Below, piece after piece: positions 19,331 through 28,137 of a stretch of DNA of 64,000 nt. Each line of letters starts with the position of its first letter. Position 1 is the first letter of the stretch. The stretch spans positions 1 to 64,000 of the forward strand of contig NZ_PVTI01000021.1 of the NCBI RefSeq assembly GCF_003002895.1. Direction: 5' to 3'. The translations under genes were made by a program, and so were the position numbers. Below the pieces are notes generated by a model. That model searched no databases. It was not told the DNA's origin and saw nothing but the letters and a program-made list of their open reading frames with translations. This DNA is from Knoellia remsis (GTDB lineage Bacteria > Actinomycetota > Actinomycetes > Actinomycetales > Dermatophilaceae).

Positions 19331-20762
19331 GGCTCACCCTCGAGACCTCCGCCGCCGCGACGAGCGGTGAGACGGAGACCAACCGCGCGCCGGGTACACC
19401 AGCCATGGACACGACGCCGGCGCGCACGTCGCCCGACCCGGCACTCCGACGCACGAACACCGCTTCTGCGGCACCGAGCTCGACCGTGACCCCGGTGTCC
19501 TGGGCGAGGGCGAGGCTGCGGGTGCGCCACTGTCCGCCGGTGAGCCACGCGAGCTCCGCCGTGGCCGGGGCGCGGGACGCGACGACGGAGACCGTCCTCG
19601 TCACCCCCTCGGTCCTGGGGAAGGCCCCGCCGACCAGGCCCGCCGCTGGCTCGGTGGACGCCCCCCAGACGAAGTCCCCGAGGCCGGAGCCGACCCGTCC
19701 GGTCGACCAGAGCGATGCGACGACCGGGACGTCCGAGGTGACCTCGACGGCATACGTGCCGCCCTTGAGTCCGGTGAGCGGCAGCTCTCCGGTGGACCGT
19801 CCCGACACGCGAGCCACCCCTCCGCCCGGGACGGGCACGGGGCCGTCCTTGCCGAGGATGCGGGCGCTGACGACGGCTTGTTGCTCACCGGGCACCGCGA
19901 TCCGCAGCGAACCGGAGGTGCCGACGGCGGCAGCCGGGATGACCTGCCGGGTCGCAGGCTTCGCCGTGGGCAGGGAGGTCTCCGCACCGACAGGGGTCGA
20001 CCCGTCGAGCCAGATGTCGCTGAGTACGGCACGCACGGAGCCACCGGTGGCCCGGACCCGGATCGCGGGTGACTCCTCGGCGCCGGTGACCGCGTCGACG
20101 AGCAGGGCTGTGCGACCTCCGGCCGGTACGACCGTGCCACCCGTGGGCGTGGCGACCGGTCCCTTGCGACCGAGGACCTCGAGGTCGACGGTCACCTCGT
20201 TCGCACCGGGGTTGGTGAGAACGAGACGCTCCTGCCGTCCGGGGGCGCCGCCACCGGCGAGGAGCCACAGGTCGGCCCCGGGCGCGGCGCAGGGCACCGT
20301 CGCGAGGCCCCGGAGCTCCGGTCGCGTCGAGACCCATTCCTGGCCGGCGGCCAGGCCGGGCGCGAGCGCGCCGGATGCCTCGACGGTGGCGGGGCGGTTG
20401 GCGGCCAGCGGCAGCGAAGTTGCCGCTCCGCGCTCCGGTGGCGGGGTGACCTTCTGTCCCGCAGCGGCCAGGCCGCTCGCGCCACCGGGGGTGACCGACA
20501 GCATCGACTGGGGCGCGGTCGCGACGGCCAGCCGGGGCGCCACCTCGATGTCGTCGACGTCCCGGACGCCGCTCAGCTCAGGGCCGGGGCAGGTCGTGCT
20601 CGCCGAGCTCACTGGCGCGAGCGAGGCCCCCTCGCCCTGCGGACCCTGTGGTCCGGTGGGGGCGCCGTCCGCCGGCGCGAGCGTGGCGAGGGCGACGAGT
20701 CCGGCGGCACCCGCCGCGGTGAGGGCGAGCCGCCCCGGAGCGAGCAGCTGGGCGCGGTTCAT
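19311..20762 (-). CDS. Secreted/anchored DUF5719 family protein
   Basis: 483 residues. An N-terminal signal or anchor (LALTAAGAAGLVALATLAPA) is followed by an extracytoplasmic, beta-rich Ala/Gly/Val sequence with no catalytic motif I recognise. The family is found beside the large GT2 gene and whiB in actinobacteria. The ATG at 20762 overlaps the GT2 stop by four nt, so the two are co-translated and probably act together at the envelope (inference). Its C-terminus enters a 24-bp tandem repeat, so its final residues may vary among relatives. Confidence 0.82.
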   Translation of the reverse strand: MNRAQLLAPGRLALTAAGAAGLVALATLAPADGAPTGPQGPQGEGASLAPVSSASTTCPGPELSGVRDVDDIEVAPRLAVATAPQSMLSVTPGGASGLAAAGQKVTPPPERGAATSLPLAANRPATVEASGALAPGLAAGQEWVSTRPELRGLATVPCAAPGADLWLLAGGGAPGRQERLVLTNPGANEVTVDLEVLGRKGPVATPTGGTVVPAGGRTALLVDAVTGAEESPAIRVRATGGSVRAVLSDIWLDGSTPVGAETSLPTAKPATRQVIPAAAVGTSGSLRIAVPGEQQAVVSARILGKDGPVPVPGGGVARVSGRSTGELPLTGLKGGTYAVEVTSDVPVVASLWSTGRVGSGLGDFVWGASTEPAAGLVGGAFPRTEGVTRTVSVVASRAPATAELAWLTGGQWRTRSLALAQDTGVTVELGAAEAVFVRRSAGSGDVRAGVVSMAGVPGARLVSVSPLVAAAEVSRVSRAHPMP

Positions 20763-23700
20763 CGACGGCTCCTCGACGCACGGGTACCGAACGGGATGGC
20801 GAGGAACGCCACGGCGAACAGGGCCAGTCCCTGCAGCAGCCGCCACCACGGATGGTCGGTCCGCACGTCGATCGAGAGACGGTGCTCCCCGGCAGGCAGG
20901 GCGTAGGTCGGGACCGCGGCGTCGTCGGCGGCGTTGAGCTCGCGGCCGTCGACGCGCACCTCGGCGTGCCGGGCCCACTGCGGCGGCTCGGCGACGGTGA
21001 GGACGTCCCCGGCGCGGGCGGTGATGGTGGTCTCGGTCGCGGCGTGCTCGCCGGTCGTGGGGACGAGGACCCGCTCCGCTCCTCGCACGAGGGTGAGGCG
21101 CGTCGGTGCCACGGGGACGGTGGCGCCCTCCCCCGCGGAGGAGACCCGCCAGAAGTCGTACCCGTCCCGGCTCGCGAGGCGGGACAGCTTGTCGCTGGAG
21201 TCGAGCCGGCGCGTCACCTCGTCACCGGCACTCTGTGCGACCCCCAGGAAGCCGATGGCCTGCTCGGCGAGGCGTTCGCCGGCATCCTCCCGGCTGCCGT
21301 CGAGAAGGCCGCTCACGTCCGGCGCGATCCGCGCGTCCGCGGCGGCGTCCCGGGGCAGGGTGCGCGCGAGCGCGCCGGTCTCGCGTCCGACGATCCGGTA
21401 TGCCGCCCCGCCGGCTTCGGGGGTCACGAGGACCGTGCGGTTGGCGAGGTCCCCGCTGGCCTGGTCGACGGCCACGGCGGGGCGAGGGTCGGTCCACGTG
21501 CCGAGCGTGCTGCCGAACCCGAACCAGGCCAGCGCCACGGCGCCGACGAGCGCGACCGCCACGAGGCCGGTGAGGGACATGGCACGGGCCCGGCCGCGCA
21601 GCGCCTCGACGCCGATGACGGCAGAGGCGAGGAGGGCCAGGGTGAGGGGCAGCATGAACGTGCCCACCCAGGGCGTCAGCCCGTCATCGCTGAGCGAGAC
21701 CCGGGGGCTGGCGAGCACCGCGGCGAGTGAGGCCAGGCCGAGCAGGGCGGCGCCGGTCGTGACCGAGCGGACCCGTCCCGGGGCGAGCAGGCCGAGCAGT
21801 CCCGCCGCGACGACGAGACCGCCGACCCACCACGGGGTGGAGCCGTCGCCACCGGGATGGAGCAGGGCCAGGGCTGCCGGCTCGGGGACGGTCGTGCCCC
21901 ACTGGGTGAGACCCGGGCCGGTCGCGAGCACCGGCCAGTCCTGCACGGCGTCGACGATCCAGGGACCGAGCAGCAGTGGCGCCACGACGGCGGGCACCAA
22001 CGCCCGCCCCCGAGCCCCGGGCATGCCGCACAGGGCCACCGCGAGGCAGGCGAGGACCACGAGCACGAGGAGGGGCGGCGCGAAGGCACCGAGGACGGCA
22101 GCAGCGAGAGCCGTCGCGAAGGCAACGGTGGCGGTGCCGGTGGGGCGGGCCAGCATCACGAGCCCGGCGAGGACGACGGGCAGGAGGACGAGCGCGGCGA
22201 CGGCACCCAGACGACCCTGGGCGACGGCTGCACCGGCAGCCCCGGTGCTCACCCAGGCCAACGCCGCGATGCCCCGCACGAGCCGACGACCGGTGAGGAC
22301 GCCGGCGCTGAGGTACGCCGTGACGGTCGCTGCCGGGAGGGCGAGGACGAGGAGCGCCCCGACGACGGCGCCCGACGGCGAGGTGAGGTCGGCGCCACCC
22401 GGGAGCTGCTCGACGAACCAGGTCGGGATCGCGAGCAGCGCGAGTGAGGGGCTGCCGATGGCGCTGCTCCCGAGACCGCTGCCACTCCAGCCGTCGAAGG
22501 CCGCGTGCCACAGGCTGCTGGCGGTGGCCCGGGTCGTGACGAGCTCACCCCCGGTGACGCCGGACCCGAGTCGGCTCACGAGGCCGCCGCCGATCTCCCG
22601 TCCGGCTGCGACGACGACGGCGAGTGCCGCCACGGTCGCGAGGACCGCGGGGTGCAGCGCGACCTGGGCGACGAGCGAGCGGCGCTCGGCCGCCTCCGTG
22701 CCGCCTTCGTCCGGAAGCGCGGACGGTGCGACGAGCGACTCGTGGGCCCGGTCGAGGCCGCGACGCACCACGGTCGACGCCGGCACGAACACGGTCGCGA
22801 TGTCGCGGTGGCGCACCGCCGCAGGCCCCCGAGTGCGCCATTTCGAGCGAAGCGCCCGGACGGGGTCGAGGGCGCCCAGGTCAGCGAACGCCACAGCAGC
22901 GGCACGTGGTCTCTTGAGGAGGAGCAGGGCGATACCGGAGGCGATGGCGCTCAGCGCCACCCACAGCGCGAGGAAGGGGACCGCCCACCACGACGCCCGG
23001 GCGAGCGCCACCCGGCGAGCGGCCCGACGTCGCGGCCCGGTGGTCGCGGTGGCGAGGCCGGCTGCCCCGGTCGAACGCATCCGGGCCTCGGGCACCACGA
23101 CGACACGATGCCCCCGGCGCTGGGCACGCCAGCCGAGGTCGAGGTCTGCTCCGAGGTCTCCGAAGCCGTTCTCCCACCCCAGCTCGCGCAGCACCCCCGC
23201 GGTGCCGAGGAGGCCGGCGAACGGCACGGCGATGACGTCGCGGCGGGCGTCGTGCTGGCCCTGGTCGTGGGTGCCGGGAGCCGGGTCCTCGATGACGCGA
23301 CCGGAGCGGGTGGTGCGAATGCCCACGGAGCGCAGCTGCCCGGGCGAGGTCGCCACGACGTGCTTGGGACCGACGATGCCGACCGACGGGCTGCGCCGGT
23401 GCGCTGCCACGAGCCGGGTGAGTGCCTCCGGCTCGGGGACCGACCCCGTGGGAAGGACCCAGACGAGGTCCTCGTCGGACACCTCCCCCGAGGCGAGCCA
23501 CGCCTGCAGCGCCGCACGGGCCGGCATACCGGCGTCGAGACGGACACGCTCGACGGGGAAGGTGCCGGACGACGCGGCAGCGACCACCGCGGGGACGTCG
23601 TCCCCGCTGGTCGTGTCGAGGACGGTCACCTCGTCAGGAGCGGTGGACGACGCGGCGAGCGCGTCGAGGAGGGCGCGCAGGCCGGTGTCCGAGCCCGTGG

Positions 23701-23779
23701 TGACGATGACGGCCCGCACCGTCGGCCCGGTCGCAGGGGCGGAGGCAGGGGGGAGCACGGCGGCGGGCGTCAGCGTCAT
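20759..23779 (-). CDS. Large GT2-family membrane glycosyltransferase
   Basis: 1006 residues. Residues about 20-260 form a GT-A type glycosyltransferase-2 domain (VRAVIVTTGSDTGLRALLDAL; VGIVGPKHV; GFGDLGADLDLGWRAQRRGHRV). The canonical DxD is not obvious, and the ADLDLGWR block fills the conserved acidic/acceptor region. Many predicted membrane helices follow (for example WWAVPFLALWVALSAIASGIALLLL), then a soluble C-terminal region and a terminal helix. This architecture is standard for the gene next to whiB in actinobacteria; donor and acceptor are unknown. It overlaps DUF5719 by four nt. Confidence 0.88.
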   Translation of the reverse strand: MTLTPAAVLPPASAPATGPTVRAVIVTTGSDTGLRALLDALAASSTAPDEVTVLDTTSGDDVPAVVAAASSGTFPVERVRLDAGMPARAALQAWLASGEVSDEDLVWVLPTGSVPEPEALTRLVAAHRRSPSVGIVGPKHVVATSPGQLRSVGIRTTRSGRVIEDPAPGTHDQGQHDARRDVIAVPFAGLLGTAGVLRELGWENGFGDLGADLDLGWRAQRRGHRVVVVPEARMRSTGAAGLATATTGPRRRAARRVALARASWWAVPFLALWVALSAIASGIALLLLKRPRAAAVAFADLGALDPVRALRSKWRTRGPAAVRHRDIATVFVPASTVVRRGLDRAHESLVAPSALPDEGGTEAAERRSLVAQVALHPAVLATVAALAVVVAAGREIGGGLVSRLGSGVTGGELVTTRATASSLWHAAFDGWSGSGLGSSAIGSPSLALLAIPTWFVEQLPGGADLTSPSGAVVGALLVLALPAATVTAYLSAGVLTGRRLVRGIAALAWVSTGAAGAAVAQGRLGAVAALVLLPVVLAGLVMLARPTGTATVAFATALAAAVLGAFAPPLLVLVVLACLAVALCGMPGARGRALVPAVVAPLLLGPWIVDAVQDWPVLATGPGLTQWGTTVPEPAALALLHPGGDGSTPWWVGGLVVAAGLLGLLAPGRVRSVTTGAALLGLASLAAVLASPRVSLSDDGLTPWVGTFMLPLTLALLASAVIGVEALRGRARAMSLTGLVAVALVGAVALAWFGFGSTLGTWTDPRPAVAVDQASGDLANRTVLVTPEAGGAAYRIVGRETGALARTLPRDAAADARIAPDVSGLLDGSREDAGERLAEQAIGFLGVAQSAGDEVTRRLDSSDKLSRLASRDGYDFWRVSSAGEGATVPVAPTRLTLVRGAERVLVPTTGEHAATETTITARAGDVLTVAEPPQWARHAEVRVDGRELNAADDAAVPTYALPAGEHRLSIDVRTDHPWWRLLQGLALFAVAFLAIPFGTRASRSRR

Positions 23780-23810
23780 GCGATGGCCGTCATCAGGGGT
23801 GGGCGCGCCG

Positions 23811-24074
23811 TCAGACGGCGCGCTTCTTCAGCTTCCGGCGCTCGCGCTCGGAGAGCCCACCCCAGATCCCGAACCGCTCGTCGTTCGCCAGTGCGTACTC
23901 GAGGCACTCGGCGCGGACCTCGCAGCCCACGCACACCTTCTTGGCCTCACGGGTCGAACCGCCCTTCTCGGGGAAGAACGCCTCGGGATCCGTCTGAGCG
24001 CACAGGCTCCGCTCCTGCCAGGAGAGCACCGTCTCCTCTTCGATCATGGCGTCGATCAACGTCAACTCGTGCAT
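23811..24074 (-). CDS. whiB2: WhiB-family iron-sulfur regulator (WhiB2-like)
   Basis: 87 residues with all four [4Fe-4S] cysteines: Cys25 (SLCAQTDPEAFFPEKG), Cys48 and Cys51 (VCVGC) and Cys57 (AECLEYAL). The GIWGG turn (69-73) and a basic tail RERRKLKKRAV follow. WhiB proteins bind the primary sigma factor and act as redox- or NO-responsive regulators; WhiB2/WhmD is linked to septation. Assignment to WhiB2 rests on size, sequence and position between GT2 and fbiA. The ATG at 24074 has GAGGAGG five to six nt upstream. Confidence 0.92.
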   Translation of the reverse strand: MHELTLIDAMIEEETVLSWQERSLCAQTDPEAFFPEKGGSTREAKKVCVGCEVRAECLEYALANDERFGIWGGLSERERRKLKKRAV

Positions 24075-24268
24075 CGCAGCCTCCTCGACCCTTTTCGCGA
24101 CCCTGCGCCCCGACCGTCCCCCCGTGCGAGGGCCGGAGTTCACCGGGACACAATGATGAAATTACACGCGTGTCATCCCCATCCGTCAAGCCGGAATCTG
24201 CTATCGGCACAACCGAATCGGCTAGCGGGCGGGTCTGGACCGCGTGTCGCGGCGACACGCGGGTGGGT

Positions 24269-24274
24269 CAGACT
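24269..24274 (+). promoter_or_regulatory. Candidate -10 (CAGACT), leaderless fbiA promoter
   Basis: CAGACT ends seven nt before the fbiA ATG. The first base departs from TANNNT, so this is a weaker example. Confidence 0.4.
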
Positions 24275-24281
24275 GACCATC

Positions 24282-25286
24282 ATGCCCAGTGACCCCGCCC
24301 TCTTGTCGGGCCGCCCCCTGCGCGTCACCGCCCTCGCCGGCGGTGTCGGCGGTGCGCGTTTCCTGCGTGGCCTGCGCCGTCACCTCGACGCCGTGGCGCC
24401 CGACTCCGAGCTCACCGTCGTCGCCAACACCGGCGACGACATCACCCTCTTCGGGCTGCGCGTCTGCCCCGACATCGACACCCTGCTCTACACCCTCGGC
24501 GGCGGTGTCGAGGAGTCGCAGGGCTGGGGTCGGGCGGAGGAGTCGACGCGGGTCCAGGGCGAGCTGGCGGCCTACGGGGCGGAGCCGCAGTGGTTCAGCC
24601 TCGGCGACCTCGACTTCGGCACGCACATCGTGCGCTCGCAGTGGCTCGGGCAGGGACTGACGTCGTCAGAGGTCACGGCCCGCCTCGCGACCCGGTGGGG
24701 GTTGCCGGAGCAGGGCATCACGCTGCTGCCGATGACCGACGTCCCCGTCGAGACGCACGTCGTGCTCGAGGAGGACGGTGAGCAGAGGGCGGTGCACTTC
24801 CAGGAGTGGTGGGTGCGCATGCAGGCGGCCGTGCCGGCGTCGCGCTTCGTCGTGGCCGGGCTCGACCGGGCGACCGCCGCGCCGGGGGTCCTCGACGCGA
24901 TCCGGCAGGCCGACGTCGTCGTCCTGCCGCCCAGCAACCCGGTCGTGTCGATCGGCATCATCCTCGGGGTGCCCGGCGTGCGAGATGCGTTGCGCGGCAC
25001 CGCTGCTCCCGTCGTGGGGGTGTCGCCGCTCATCTCCGGGCGGCCGGTGCGCGGGCATGCCGATGCGTGCCTCTCGGCGATCGGCGTCGAGTCGTCGAGC
25101 GCCGCCGTGGCGGGGCTCTATGCCGACTTCCTCGACGGGTGGCTTGTCGACCCCGCGGACGCCGACGTGTCGGTGCGCGGGGTGACGACGGCCATGCACC
25201 CGGCACCCCTCCTCATGACGGACGTGGAGGCGACGGCGTCGATCGCGGGTTCGCTGCTCGAGCTCGCGGATCGCGTCCGGCGGTGA
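24282..25286 (+). CDS. fbiA: FbiA/CofD phospho-(enol)pyruvyl/lactate transferase
   Basis: 334 residues. The enzyme transfers the 2-phospholactyl or phosphoenolpyruvyl moiety from its GDP-activated donor to Fo, giving (dehydro)F420-0. Seen: VTALAGGVGGARFLRGLRRH near the N-terminus, VVANTGDDITLFGLRVCPDIDT, VVLPPSNPVVSIGIIL, and VSPLISGRPVRGHADACLSAIG. In mycobacteria the donor is PEP-derived; which donor is used here cannot be told from sequence. The ATG at 24282 is chosen from the family N-terminus and the upstream -10-like box. A very long open frame extends upstream on this strand to 20934 but is antisense shadow of GT2. The stop overlaps fbiB. Confidence 0.95.
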   Translation: MPSDPALLSGRPLRVTALAGGVGGARFLRGLRRHLDAVAPDSELTVVANTGDDITLFGLRVCPDIDTLLYTLGGGVEESQGWGRAEESTRVQGELAAYGAEPQWFSLGDLDFGTHIVRSQWLGQGLTSSEVTARLATRWGLPEQGITLLPMTDVPVETHVVLEEDGEQRAVHFQEWWVRMQAAVPASRFVVAGLDRATAAPGVLDAIRQADVVVLPPSNPVVSIGIILGVPGVRDALRGTAAPVVGVSPLISGRPVRGHADACLSAIGVESSSAAVAGLYADFLDGWLVDPADADVSVRGVTTAMHPAPLLMTDVEATASIAGSLLELADRVRR

Positions 25287-26416
25287 CCCGCCCGATCACC
25301 GTCGTGCCCGTCCTCGGGGTGCCCGAGGTCATGGCCGGCGACGACCTGGCGGCTCTGCTGCTGGCGGGGGTGGCGAGGTCTGTCAAGGGCGGCCTGACTG
25401 CCGGGGACGTGCTCGTCGTGTCGAGCAAGGTCGTCTCGAAATCATTGGGGCTCAAGGCTGTTGGCGATGACAAGTCAGGCGTCGTCGCCGCCGAGACGGT
25501 GCGTGTCGTGGCCGAGCGGCACGCCGGGGACCGGGTCACGCGAGTCGTCGAGTCGGCTGCCGGTCCGGTCATGGCCGCGGCCGGTGTCGACGCGTCGAAC
25601 ACCGGCCCGTCCGGCGAGCTGCTGCTCCTGCCGCGCAACCCGGACGGGTGCGCGCGCGAGCTCCTCGCTGCGCTGCGCGCAGGTGCCGGTATGCCGTCCG
25701 CGGCGCCTCTCGCGGTGGTCCTCAGCGACACGGCCGGACGCCCGTGGCGGGCCGGGCTGACGGACTTCGCGCTGGGGGCGGCGGGACTGCGGGTCCTGCT
25801 CGACCACCGCGGGACGACGGACGCCGACGGACGGGTCCTGTCGGTGACGGCTCGGGCCGTGGCCGACGAGGTCGCCGCCGCCGCGGATCTCGTCAAGGGC
25901 AAGTCCGACGGCGTCGCGGCAGCGGTGGTGCGGGGGCTGCCCGAGGACTGGTTCACCCCCGGCGACCCGAGCAACCCCGGCGACCTGGGCGACCCGAGCA
26001 ACCCCGGCGATCCGGGCGAGTTCCCTTCCGGCGCAAGGTCGCTCGTGCGCACCGGTCCCGGCGACTGGTTCGCCCTCGGCCACGTCGAGGCGCTGCGCGC
26101 GGCACTCGGCATCGACCCGGGGTCCTCCGACTCGCACGCCGTCGGCATCCGCTCGGTCACCCCGGAGCCGTGGCCCACGCGGGTCGGGCGCGTCGTGGCC
26201 CTCACCCTCTTTGCTGACGAGGACGCGAGCGCCGATGTGCAGACGACCGCCGACTCGGCCACGGTGATGCTCGGCGCGACCGACCCGTTCGGCCTCGGAC
26301 GGCTGGCGACTCGGCTCGAGGTGGCCGCCGCCAGTGAGGACCTCGCGGTGACGACCTGGGGCATCCCGACCGGCGAGCACACCGTCACCGCGACCCTCGT
26401 GCCGCGCGACGCCTGA
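25283..26416 (+). CDS. fbiB: F420-0:L-glutamate ligase, CofE domain with atypical C-terminus
   Basis: 377 residues. Residues 1 to about 245 form the GTP-dependent CofE domain that adds glutamates to F420-0 (VLVVSSKVVSKSLGLK, AGVDASNTGPSGELLLLPRNP, VLSDTAGRPWRAGLTDFALG, LVKGKSDGVAAAVVRG). A low-complexity linker made of GDPSNPGD repeats follows. The last 125 residues (ALGHVEALRAALGI ... GIPTGEHTVTATLV) are too short for, and do not resemble, the FMN nitroreductase domain of mycobacterial FbiB (448 aa), which reduces dehydro-F420-0. The GTG at 25283 overlaps the fbiA stop (GTGA). Confidence 0.9.
   Translation: MTRPITVVPVLGVPEVMAGDDLAALLLAGVARSVKGGLTAGDVLVVSSKVVSKSLGLKAVGDDKSGVVAAETVRVVAERHAGDRVTRVVESAAGPVMAAAGVDASNTGPSGELLLLPRNPDGCARELLAALRAGAGMPSAAPLAVVLSDTAGRPWRAGLTDFALGAAGLRVLLDHRGTTDADGRVLSVTARAVADEVAAAADLVKGKSDGVAAAVVRGLPEDWFTPGDPSNPGDLGDPSNPGDPGEFPSGARSLVRTGPGDWFALGHVEALRAALGIDPGSSDSHAVGIRSVTPEPWPTRVGRVVALTLFADEDASADVQTTADSATVMLGATDPFGLGRLATRLEVAAASEDLAVTTWGIPTGEHTVTATLVPRDA
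25968..26022. repeat. In-frame GDPSNPGD coding repeat in fbiB
   Basis: The linker of fbiB contains two near-identical 24-nt blocks encoding GDPSNPGD-type octapeptides plus a degenerate third. It is a short coding minisatellite located between the ligase domain and the unusual C-terminal part. Confidence 0.7.
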
Positions 26417-26496
26417 CCGTCCCACCGCGACACGGACACCGTTCGCGGCACGCGGCGGTGCGGCGAAACGCGGTGGCGAACGCACGGCATACCGGT

Positions 26497-26502
26497 CAGG
26501 CT
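26497..26502 (+). promoter_or_regulatory. Candidate -10 (CAGGCT), leaderless TOPRIM promoter
   Basis: CAGGCT ends six nt before the ATG at 26509 and directly follows a GGCATACC motif copy. Confidence 0.4.
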
Positions 26503-26508
26503 CGTGCC

Positions 26509-27255
26509 ATGACCACGGCAGGCGAGCACTCCCCCGTCGTCGTCCTGCTCGAGGGCGACAGCGATGTCGCCGCGGTGCGAACCCTGCGCTCCCGCAAGGG
26601 AATCCGCCCCGAGCACGAACCCTGCCGGCTCGTCGCGATGGGCGGCGCGACGAACATCCGGCGCCACCTCGGCGTTCTCGCCGAGCTGCCCGTCCGGCCG
26701 CGGGTCCTCGGGTTGTGCGACGAGGGCGAGGCGGGGTTCTTCGTGCGCGCGTTGGAGCGGTACGCCGCCCCGCTCGGGCTGGCGGGGACGCCGACGGCGG
26801 ACACCCTGCCGGAGCTGGGGTTCCAGGTGTGCCGCCGCGACCTCGAGGACGAGCTCATGCGAGCGCTCGGGGTCGGCGGCGTGCGCGCGGTGCTGGGCGA
26901 CCTCGGGCTGGACGGGTCGTTCGAGGCGTTCCGGCGCCAGCAGGCCTGGGTAGGCCGACCGGTGGAGGCACAGCTGCGACGGTTCGCGACGACGACGTCG
27001 GGACGCAAGGAGCTGCTCGCCGAGGCGATGGCCGCGGCCGTGCCGGACGGTCGGTGGCCGGCGCCGCCGCGCTCGTCGCCTCGATGCCGGACCGAACGAC
27101 ACAGCCCAACCGCACGTCAGTGCCCGACCCCACGACGATCCCCGGCCGAGGCTGACCGGCGGCCCTACCTCGGCAGGTGGGTCGGCAGGGTCATCCGCGG
27201 CCCACGGCGCGGCCGCATCGCGCCGCTGAGCTCGAGGAGCCGCTGCACGCGGTAG
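26509..27255 (+). CDS. TOPRIM-domain protein (OLD-nuclease-like), possible C-terminal frameshift
   Basis: 248 residues as read. The N-terminal VVVLLEGDSDVAAVRTLRSR and later GLCDEGEAGFFVRALER provide the Glu and Asp-x-Glu/Asp of a TOPRIM fold. Small proteins of this type are annotated as TOPRIM/OLD-family ATP-dependent endonuclease-like, though no ATPase domain is present here. The conserved part ends near FATTTSGRKELLAEAMAAAVP. Beyond about 27060 this frame becomes Arg/Ser/Pro-rich and overlaps the next gene by 91 nt. The +1 frame instead reads AAALVASMPD and stops at 27155, which suggests a frameshift. The ATG at 26509 follows a -10-like box by six nt. Confidence 0.65.
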   Translation: MTTAGEHSPVVVLLEGDSDVAAVRTLRSRKGIRPEHEPCRLVAMGGATNIRRHLGVLAELPVRPRVLGLCDEGEAGFFVRALERYAAPLGLAGTPTADTLPELGFQVCRRDLEDELMRALGVGGVRAVLGDLGLDGSFEAFRRQQAWVGRPVEAQLRRFATTTSGRKELLAEAMAAAVPDGRWPAPPRSSPRCRTERHSPTARQCPTPRRSPAEADRRPYLGRWVGRVIRGPRRGRIAPLSSRSRCTR

Positions 27256-28118
27256 CGGTGACCGGCGTACGGCTCGAGCAGCTCGGCCATGCCCTCGTCG
27301 TCGACGGGCGTGCCGGTGAGGGCCCACCCGACGTTCTTCGCGACGTGGTAGTCGCCGAAGCTCACCGCGTCCGCGTCACCGAGCGCCCGCTGGGCCACCT
27401 CGGCGCTCGACCAGCGGCCCACACCAGGCACGGACTCGATCCGCCGACGCGCGTCGAGGACCGGCAGGGCGGCGCACTCCTCGAGCCGCCCGGCCCGCGA
27501 GGCGACGAGGACGGCGGGCCTCGACCGAGCACCGTCCACGCCCGCGCGCAGCCACTCCCACGACGGGATCCGCGCCCATCCTGACGGCTCCGGCGGGACG
27601 ACGAGGCGCAGCTCCCCACCGGGTCCGGGAGCGAGAGTTCCATTGCGGCGCACGAGGATCCGGTATGCCGCGAACGCCTCCTTGCCGGTGACGCGCTGTT
27701 CGATGATCGTCGGCAGGAGCGACTGCACGACAAGACCGGACGACGGTACCCGCCAGCCTGCGAACCGGCGACGAGCCTCCCGCACGATGTTGTGGTGTGC
27801 GACGAAGCCGGAGTCGTCATCCTCCTCACCGAGCAGTCGCGGCAGCCGGTCGAGCATCCACTCGGCTCCCTCGCCCCACGCCTGCGCGACGACGTCGCCG
27901 TCACCCGCCCGCTGGCGCAGCCGCAGCGTCACCGGCCCCGTCGGCACCCGCCACGCGAAGACCCACGTCCCGAGGCGGTCGCTCCACGACGTCGGGTCAC
28001 CGGCACCGCGGCGGAACGTCGACACGACGGCACCGAGCTGCAAAGGCCGAGCCGACCGGAACGTCCGCTCGAGCGGCGCCGACGGCGCGGTGGGCTGCCC
28101 GTCGTCCGGCGGGGTCAC
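27165..28118 (-). CDS. AlkA-like DNA-3-methyladenine glycosylase
   Basis: 317 residues of the helix-hairpin-helix glycosylase superfamily. The HhH element ESVPGVGRWSSAEVAQRALG is followed by the catalytic Asp in DAVSFGDYHVAKNVGWAL. The N-terminal half is beta-rich as in AlkA, and VVQSLLPTIIEQRVTGKEAF matches the conserved helix before the HhH. It is expected to excise alkylated purines in base-excision repair. The GTG at 28118 has GGAG seven nt upstream; the open frame continues to 28616 only as shadow of the methyltransferase gene. It is 20 nt downstream of that gene on the same strand. Confidence 0.87.
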   Translation of the reverse strand: MTPPDDGQPTAPSAPLERTFRSARPLQLGAVVSTFRRGAGDPTSWSDRLGTWVFAWRVPTGPVTLRLRQRAGDGDVVAQAWGEGAEWMLDRLPRLLGEEDDDSGFVAHHNIVREARRRFAGWRVPSSGLVVQSLLPTIIEQRVTGKEAFAAYRILVRRNGTLAPGPGGELRLVVPPEPSGWARIPSWEWLRAGVDGARSRPAVLVASRAGRLEECAALPVLDARRRIESVPGVGRWSSAEVAQRALGDADAVSFGDYHVAKNVGWALTGTPVDDEGMAELLEPYAGHRYRVQRLLELSGAMRPRRGPRMTLPTHLPR

Positions 28119-28137
28119 GCGAGGTCTCCGTGACCCG

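Noticed and set aside
19207-19548. Minus-strand frame reading the 24-bp repeats as PGSLGAVM-type octapeptides
   Set aside because: It overlaps the DUF5719 C-terminus in another frame and has no start or ribosome site; the octapeptide pattern follows from the repeat length.
20934-25286. 1450-codon open frame on the plus strand across the GT2/whiB region
   Set aside because: Only its last 334 codons are fbiA. The rest is antisense to GT2 and whiB, is Arg/Ser/Thr/Pro-rich, and arises from the strong GC3 bias.
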